A DNA stretch of 64,000 bases from Pegoplata infirma (taxonomy: Eukaryota > Arthropoda > Insecta > Diptera > Anthomyiidae): contig OY992538.1 in assembly GCA_963921195.1 (NCBI GenBank), positions 52,938,852 through 53,002,851 of the forward strand, written 5' to 3'. The notes below the pieces were generated by a model that did no database searches, was not told the DNA's origin, and saw only the letters and a program-made list of their open reading frames with translations. The stretch's first letter is position 1. Every line of letters starts with the position of its first letter. A program made the translations under genes and the position numbers. Shown here one piece after another: positions 58,250-64,000 of this stretch.

Positions 58250-58320
58250 CATAAAAAGTTAAACTCGGCCATGCCGAATAATGTAAACAAGAGAGAGTGT
58301 TAAAGTTCGGCGGTAGACGT
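58250..58320 (-). mobile_element. Two DINE 3'-end fragments in tandem
   Basis: AAAAAGTTAAACTCGGCCATG followed by CCGAATAATG is a DINE 3' hairpin on the minus strand. CAAGAGAGAGTGTTAAAGTTC followed by GGCGGTAG is part of a second one from subfamily 2. The bodies are missing. Confidence 0.5.
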
Positions 58321-59374
58321 TGGGGTACGCATTACCTCTTGCGATAAGGGTTGACATATCGCGACCTTGGGACAACAAGGTTCTAACTGACATTTTTTTC
58401 AAAAATGAGTTATATATCGCATCGCACTAAAGCGACTACGCTCTTTCGATTGGCGTTCTCAGTTTTTCTCTATCTCTTACAGCTTCTGAGATATTCAATT
58501 CAACAAGGTTCTATCTACGTGTTTTTGGTTTGAGATTCAGTTAACAAGGTTCTAACTGGCTGATAGAACCTTGTTTACTAAAAAAGCCCCTATTGTTTTG
58601 CAGATAGAACCATGTGGACACTTTAATTGGAAACAGAACCATGTTGCACAGATTAAAAATTGCATATTGCACAAATACACTTAACAAAAAAACTTGTTAA
58701 ATGATAAGAAAAGCTTGTAATTTTTTTTCTACCTCCTATTTTACGAGAATTCCTATTAAAAATTACCAACAAATTTTGTAATTTTCAAGCTTTTTACCAA
58801 TAAAATTGTAAATTTACAGCTCTTTGACGCGATAAAACTTAGAAGGAATTCTCGTGACTTAACTAGATTTTTTGCTACATCCTTTTTTACGAGAATTCCT
58901 TGTAAAAATTACGAGATTTATGTTTTTATTATAAAATTACTAGAATTCCTTGTGAATAATAATTTTTTCTTGTAAATTTAAATTTTTTTTCGTAAATTTT
59001 GGCTGCGGATAACTAACGTTTTACCAATAAAAATGTAAATTTATAAAAAAAAAATTAAATTTCGATCACACAAAACACAAATTAACACAGAATAACGAGA
59101 CTTTTTCTAGTAATTTAACATGTTTTTTTTTTTAAATCTTGTAAAGTTGCCAAAAAATCCTTGTAAAATGATTGTTTGCTACGAGTACCTCTATTTTAAG
59201 AGAGTTTGTAGTGAAAATTACAATTTTAATGGCAATAAGCTTGTAAAATTACAAACAATTTGCAAAGTTTTCACCAATAAAATTGTAAATTTACAACTTT
59301 TTGACGCTATAAAAATTACAAGGACTTCTCGTAACTTAACTTAGTTTTTCCACCTCCTATTTTACGAGAATTGG

Positions 59375-60683
59375 TACACTCAAAAAAATAACTTAGTCAA
59401 AATATTAGTAAAAGGTGTTGTAATTTACTTCAACCAAACTTTAGCAAAAAAAATTGTAAAAATTTAACTTTTACAGTTTTTTTTGGCAATTTACTATTGG
59501 TAAAATACAATAATTTTTTGGTATTTTTACTATATTTTCTTGCTAGTTTTTTTTTTTTATTTTACTATAATTTTAGCAAAAATATTAGTATTTTCCTTAA
59601 AGAAATGGTAATACTTTTTATTTTTTTTTTCTTAGTTTAAAAAAAAAATTGTTTCAAGTGTTCTAGTGTGAAAAAAAAATCATTGCCGATTGATGATGCT
59701 GCCAACACCATAGCAAAGTAGCCATCCATCAACTGCATGTGCGCTGAAAAATAGGCTACACAATTTTTAGTATTTTTTACCATATTTTTTGCTAATTTTA
59801 CCATATTTTTTGCTAATTTTATATGAAAATTTTTTAAAATTTGCCACCTAAATTGTTAATAAAAAGTTAATAATTTTGAAAAATAATTTTTTTAAAATTT
59901 TAACACATAGTTAGATATCTAATCTTCAATATCCAAAAGTTTTTTTTTATTTTTTTTTTTAAATACATGTGAAAAAAATTAAAAATTCGAAAAAAAATTG
60001 TTAATTTTTTACAAATTTTACCTGAAAATGTAAGAAATTTCTTGTGTAGACTACTACGCAAATCTCATTTGTTCTACTTAAGCTAAAAAAATGACGCAAA
60101 AAAAATAAAAAAGTGAAGTGTTGTTCTTTAAATTTTTTGTTTAAAGTGTTTAAGTGAAAAAAAAAATCATTTTGGATTTTGATGTTGTTGGAAGTCCAGT
60201 TACTGCAACTACAGCTGCTGAGAAGAAGGCAAAAGAAGATGCTGCCACCATCAAGCCGAAGAAACCATCCAACAAATGAAGTAATATGCTGCTATTACTA
60301 CATTTAAAGAATGTGGTGCTCAAAAACAGGCAAAAATTTTTTTAGTGTATTCACCAAATTTTAAATCAACTACTAATCAGAGAAAAAAAATTACTAAATA
60401 AAACAGTTTTTTTTTACCAAATTACAAATTTTTTTATCTATTTCAATTTTACCATTTTTTTTTTGGTAATTTTACCATATTTTTTGATAATTTTACAAGG
60501 TTGATTCTTTACAAAAATAAAATGGTATTCTTGTAATTTTACCATTTTTTTTCCTAATTTTTTGATTAGCAAAATGGTTTTGCTAATATTACCAAAATTT
60601 TTGCAACGTCCAAAACTACAATTTTTTTTGCTAATTTTAACCATTTTTTTTGCTAGTTTTACAATATTTTTTTTTTGAGTGTA
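59375..60683. mobile_element. TACACTCAAAAAAATAAC MITE, 1.3 kb, subfamily 3
   Basis: Tips TACACTCAAAAAAATAAC and TTTTTTTTGAGTGTA. The interior is rich in TTAGCAAAAAA, TTTTGCTAATTTTACC and TTTGGTAA motifs. It contains two related segments (59640-59800 and 60120-60310), of which the second has a coding-like stretch. Confidence 0.6.
60175..60279 (+). pseudogene. Decayed coding-like segment, Lys/Ala-rich
   Basis: The frame reads DFDVVGSPVTATTAAEKK then AKEDAATIKPKKPSNK and a TGA stop. Base composition and codon use are unlike the flanking AT-rich DNA. Shorter decayed copies appear near 59690-59740 (GATGATGCTGCCAACACC) and near 61190-61235 (TTTTGATAAAACTTCAGTTA, then CTCCAACAGCAGC). I do not recognise a source protein. 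It may be a captured host gene fragment or a transposon-derived tail; chance is possible. Confidence 0.25.
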
Positions 60684-61933
60684 GTAAAAATTACGAGCTT
60701 TTTTGTAATTTTACAAGTTTTTTTACCAATAAAATTGGAAATTTACAACTTTTTTGATGCGATAATTTTTTTTGTAAAATTACCTTGGAAATTTGTACAT
60801 TTACGAAAAAAATTGTAAAATTACAAAAAAAAGATTTATATATCGATAAAAAAATTTTTTGTTAAAAAACAAGGAAAACTGTAAGATATTTGTAAAATGC
60901 AATCACGGGGCTTTTTCTAGTAATTTGACAAGGTTTTTTTTTGAGTTTAGAACCAACTGTAAAAAGAAATATGTGTTTAAAGTCGCATGCCTTATTGAAA
61001 ATAAAAAGTTTCCTCTCTAGTGGCTTAGCTAGGAGCTTTTGCGACTCCCAAAAAATAGTTTTAACACACTCTAGAAGAAAAATAATGTAACTGGGGTAGC
61101 TAAAAGATGCGATTAGGAATTAAAATCCGCAAAACGAATTCCTGAAGCAAGGTTTTTAAAGTAAAAACACATGAAATAAAAGGATTTTGATAAAACTTCA
61201 GTTACTCCAACAGCAGCAATGGCGGAAGAAGTGTAAACGATATAGCATCAGCCTTCCAAAAAAACTGGCGAAAAAGTAGTCGAAGACAAGAATATCATAA
61301 AACTGTTACCATGGAGGTACTAAAAAGCAAAAATTCCATTATGGCCCTAGCAATGGAATATTTTATTAAAACTCATACCGATGATGAAAGCATTAGAATG
61401 AAATACTCATTACCAGGACTAAAAACTGACCGTTCTCTTCCCCTATGTACCTCCCCCCTAATAACGTGTGACATTATTTTACCTGCTCTACAAAATAAAA
61501 AAAATATTATGAAGATCCCAGGTGGACACTAGGGAGGCTTACCTTGTAAGTCGGTTTATTTTTGATTAACAAATGTTGCATTTTTATATTAAAATCCAAA
61601 TAACACAAGGTTCTATCTGCAAAAAACTATTTCTTACAGAAACACAAGGTTCTATTTGGCAGTTAGAACCATGTTGTCCAAATTCATGTGCCTTATCGTT
61701 GAGCAACAGAGTTCTATCTGCTTTTTGAGACTCAAATTGTGCAAAAACTAATATAGTAGCGCGAATATTTTCAAATACATAATAAAATTTAAGGACTAAT
61801 TTAAAATTATTCAAAAACCGTTTTTAAATTTAGTCAAAACTGACTTAGTAAAGCGATTAACAATATTCAACCGTAGTTTTCTCAATAGTAGTGTTGGTGC
61901 AAATAGAACCTTGTTGTTCCAAGGTCGCGATAT

Positions 61934-62127
61934 AGATAAATTATGATTTTACCACTTAATTAATACAAGTTTATCAATAATTTAAATAATTTTTATTATG
62001 CCCGCCCCAAAGAGGGGCGGGCAAAAAAAAAATCTGATCCTATTGGTCCAAGTGCAGGTCGATGAACTTTATATGAGATAAAAATGTTTAATTTATTGAA
62101 CAAATATAGAAAAATAGCATGCAAAAT
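61934..62127. other. Short AT-rich spacer
   Basis: Contains GCCCGCCCC..GGGGCGGGC at 62000-62023, a small GC-rich hairpin that stands out from the surroundings. Otherwise nothing is recognised. Confidence 0.45.
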
Positions 62128-62945
62128 AAGTAGAAAATTAAAATTCAACTTCGCCGAATCTATGAATACCCTCCACCCAATGCCCTTTTTAAAGGATAAA
62201 AAACTCCTTAACGTGAAAAAATTAACAAGTTTGATTAGAAATATTTTATTTTGGGTAAACATTTTTTTTTGTCATTTTTGTAAAAAAAAAATACAAATAT
62301 TTTTTGATTGTAAAATTTTTTTCGAGTGTAATTTTTTTTTTTTTTGGTGTAAAAATATTTTTGAGTGCCAAAAATACTTTGTAAAGTAATTTTACCAAAG
62401 TTTTCAAAGCATGTTTTTTTAAAACTCGGTTTTTTCAACACGTGAATTTAAGGTGAAACCAACACGTGAATTTAAGATGAAACCAATCTGAAATTCACGG
62501 TTTTGATAAAAACGTTTGAACCACCGGACCGATTTGGCTGAAATTCAATACGAACTAAACTACTGCAAATATATATGCCAAGCTTCAGCATTCCCAGTAT
62601 TGTCTTTCTAAAGTAAGCGTTTTTTATCTCGTAAATTCGCGAAAAACAATTGCAGAAATTCACTCTTTTGCTTATAACTTTTGAACCACTTGATCGATTA
62701 CGTTAAATTGCAATACCAACCTGACCAGGTAAATGACCAACTGTATGCGCTAAGCTTCAGGAGCCTCCGTAAAGTCTTTCCAAAGCTAACGCGTTTTCAA
62801 CAGACAGAAAGGCAGAAAGGACAGACATCGCTAGATCGTTTTAAAATCTATCGAGGATCATGAATATATATAATTTATGGGGTCCTAGATCAATATTTCG
62901 AGGTGTTACAAACGGAATGACAAACTTATATATACTCTCTATCAC
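62128..62945 (-). mobile_element. DINE-1/mini-me subfamily 4
   Basis: Minus-strand copy with 3' hairpin (AAATTCAACTTCGCCGAATC on the plus strand) at the low end, inner motifs ACACGTGAATTTAAG, TTGAACCACTTGATCGATTA and CTTCAGGAGCCTCCGTAAAG, a very short CAGACAGAAAGG tract, and the 5' part (TCGAGGATCATGAATATATA, GGGGTCCTAGATCAATATTT). Its microsatellite has only a few units, in contrast to 625 in the sister at 45627-49775. Confidence 0.85.
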
Positions 62946-63407
62946 TACATGTATTTTCAAATTGTACAAATATATTTAAAATTTTTCCAAATTTATTTTC
63001 AAATTGTCCAAATGTAGTTTAAAATTTTCCAAATGTATTTTAAAAAGCCCAAATGTATTTTAAAATTAACCAATTGTATTTTAAAAATTTCCAACTGTAT
63101 TTTCAAAATCGTCCAAATGTATTTACATTTGAAAAATTTTAAAATAGAATTGGACAATTTTAAAATACATTTGGAAATTTTTAAAATATATTTGGAATAT
63201 TTAAACTACATTTGGACAACCTTAAAATACATTTTGACAATTTTAAAATATATTTGGACAATTTTAAAATACATTTGTAAAATTTGAAACTACTTTTGAA
63301 CAATCTTAAAATTAATTTTATAATATAATTGGACAATTTTAAAATCCATTTGGACAATTTTAAAATTCATGTGGACAATTTTAAAATCCAATTGGAAATT
63401 GGTGTAG
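62946..63407. mobile_element. Foldback element with 21-bp repeats, left end lost
   Basis: Units of TTGTCCAAATGTAGTTTAAAA run to about 63125 and then continue in inverted orientation. The right tip AATTGGAAATTGGTGTAG is intact. The left tip is missing and the array touches the DINE 5' end. Confidence 0.7.
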
Positions 63408-63424
63408 ATTTTGTCAAAAAAATC

Positions 63425-63740
63425 TAAAATGGCAGTTTTCCTACGTTCAAGAAATTTTTAAAACTTTTTTTACTGACTACTTCATGGAGCTTGAGACAAA
63501 TTTTCATTTAAACTAAATTTAAGCTAAATCAGAACATTCTAACCCATGGCGCCCTTCGACCAAAGTTTAGAGTTTTTGGTGAAAATTTTCTAAACTTTGA
63601 TCCTAGGGTGCCACGGGTTAAAATGTTGGATTTGGCTCAAATTAAGTTTGAGTGAGCTTTTCTCGAGCTCTATGAAATAATCAGTATTTTTTTTTTTTAA
63701 TTTCTTGAACGTATCAAAGGGTCAAGAGAAAAAATTTAAA
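63425..63740. repeat. Palindrome centred near 63575
   Basis: AACCCATGGCGCCCTTCGAC and CAAAGTTTAGA on the left mirror CTAAACTTTGATCCTAGGG and TGCCACGGGTT on the right. Outer blocks CTACGTTCAAGAAATT and CATGGAGCTTGAGA are also mirrored. The right arm continues into the repeat shared with 56191-56441. Confidence 0.65.
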
Positions 63741-63873
63741 ATTTTTTGGCATTTTTTGCAAATTTCAAATAGTGATAACTCGACACCCTAAACCGATTTC
63801 AGTTTTTTTTATATTCATGAGCGGCACCTCAAAAATTTATAAATACGAAGTGTCGTAAGACGTTTTATTACTT

Positions 63874-64000
63874 TTTATACCCTCCACTCTAGTGATAGAG
63901 GGTATATATAAGTTTGTCATTTCGTTTGTAACACATCGAAATATTGGTCTAGGACCCCATAAAGTATATATATTCATGATCCTCGATCGATTTTAAGTCG
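63874..64000 (+). mobile_element. DINE-1/mini-me element, cut by the window end
   Basis: TTTTTATACCCTCCACTCTAG, GATAGAGGGTATATATAAG, CATCGAAATATTGGTCTAGG and CCTCGATCGATTTTAAGTCG form a normal 5' half. The microsatellite and 3' end lie outside the window. Confidence 0.85.

Larger units (their letters stand above)
58356..61933. mobile_element. 3.6-kb element, ATATCGCGACCTTGG ends with AAGGTTCTA repeats
   Basis: Left ATATCGCGACCTTGGGACAA then CAAGGTTCTAACTG; right (reverse complement) ATATCGCGACCTTGGAACAA then CAAGGTTCTATTTG. The motif AACAAGGTTCTATCTG or its complement recurs near both ends (about 58500, 58545, 58565, 58605, 58635, then 61605, 61645, 61665, 61710, 61905). Repeated subterminal motifs suggest transposase-binding sites. 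The interior is filled by TTGTAAATTTACA-rich DNA and a MITE. The family is not recognised. Confidence 0.6.

Noticed and set aside
61311..61532. 74-codon frame starting MEVLKSKNS as a gene
   Set aside because: It has somewhat normal composition, but it lies inside the 3.6-kb element, has no recognised motif and no supporting context.

Overview
The window looks like intergenic or intronic DNA from a higher fly (Diptera, probably Brachycera). It is very AT-rich. It holds about eleven copies of a DINE-1/mini-me type Helitron-like element: a 5' end with a TATACCCTC hairpin, a core that runs from a TA-rich stretch into GTCC/GTCT repeats, and a 3' end with a TTCGGC..GCCGAA hairpin followed by TTTAAC..ACTTG. 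I see no long open reading frame that reads as a real protein. The only long ones are translations of tandem repeats. Two short coding-like stretches are listed at low confidence: a possible 14-codon 3' exon at 50022-50066 and a decayed Lys/Ala-rich reading frame at 60175-60279.

Layout. 0-6.3 kb: a decayed 21-bp minisatellite broken by a CCCAGC-ended element (622-2174), a palindrome (2310-2880) and a 3.2-kb hAT-type element (3095-6287) that itself holds two further nested elements. 6.4-11.9 kb: an element with long inverted ends whose interior is a direct array of units of about 560 bp, broken by a 572-bp hAT MITE. 12.7-21.1 kb: a satellite built from TATCGATA palindromes, cut by a DINE, a cluster of ACACTCAAAA-ended MITEs, a CACTG-ended element and a 1.2-kb hAT. 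21.8-30.8 kb: the deepest nest; a DINE holds a TGGGGCATTCC palindromic element, which holds three hAT elements, one of which holds a fourth-level MITE. 31-37.8 kb: nested DINEs, a foldback minisatellite element with a 1.9-kb palindrome inside it, and a TTAA-flanked piggyBac-like MITE. 38-45.2 kb: palindromes, including a 2.5-kb inverted repeat with a DINE in one arm and a hAT at its edge. 45.5-49.8 kb: a tRNA-derived SINE-like sequence next to a DINE whose short GTCT/CAGA tract has grown to 2500 bp. 51.7-54.7 kb: a foldback made of 21-bp repeats, then another palindrome. 56-64 kb: more DINEs and palindromes, and a 3.6-kb element with repeated AAGGTTCTA motifs.

The most useful signals are structural. 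Eleven elements have 8-bp target-site duplications, read directly and either perfect or with one mismatch. At least ten perfect or near-perfect palindromes of 0.2-2.5 kb occur. Foldback elements with arms of 21-bp repeats are present, and the satellite is saturated with the DREF/BEAF-32-type motif. Nothing here forms an operon or pathway. The parts are linked by insertion order, by likely dependence on transposases encoded elsewhere, and by a possible role as hairpin-RNA or regulatory-protein sinks, which is inference. All boundaries were read by eye; identities between copies were not computed.
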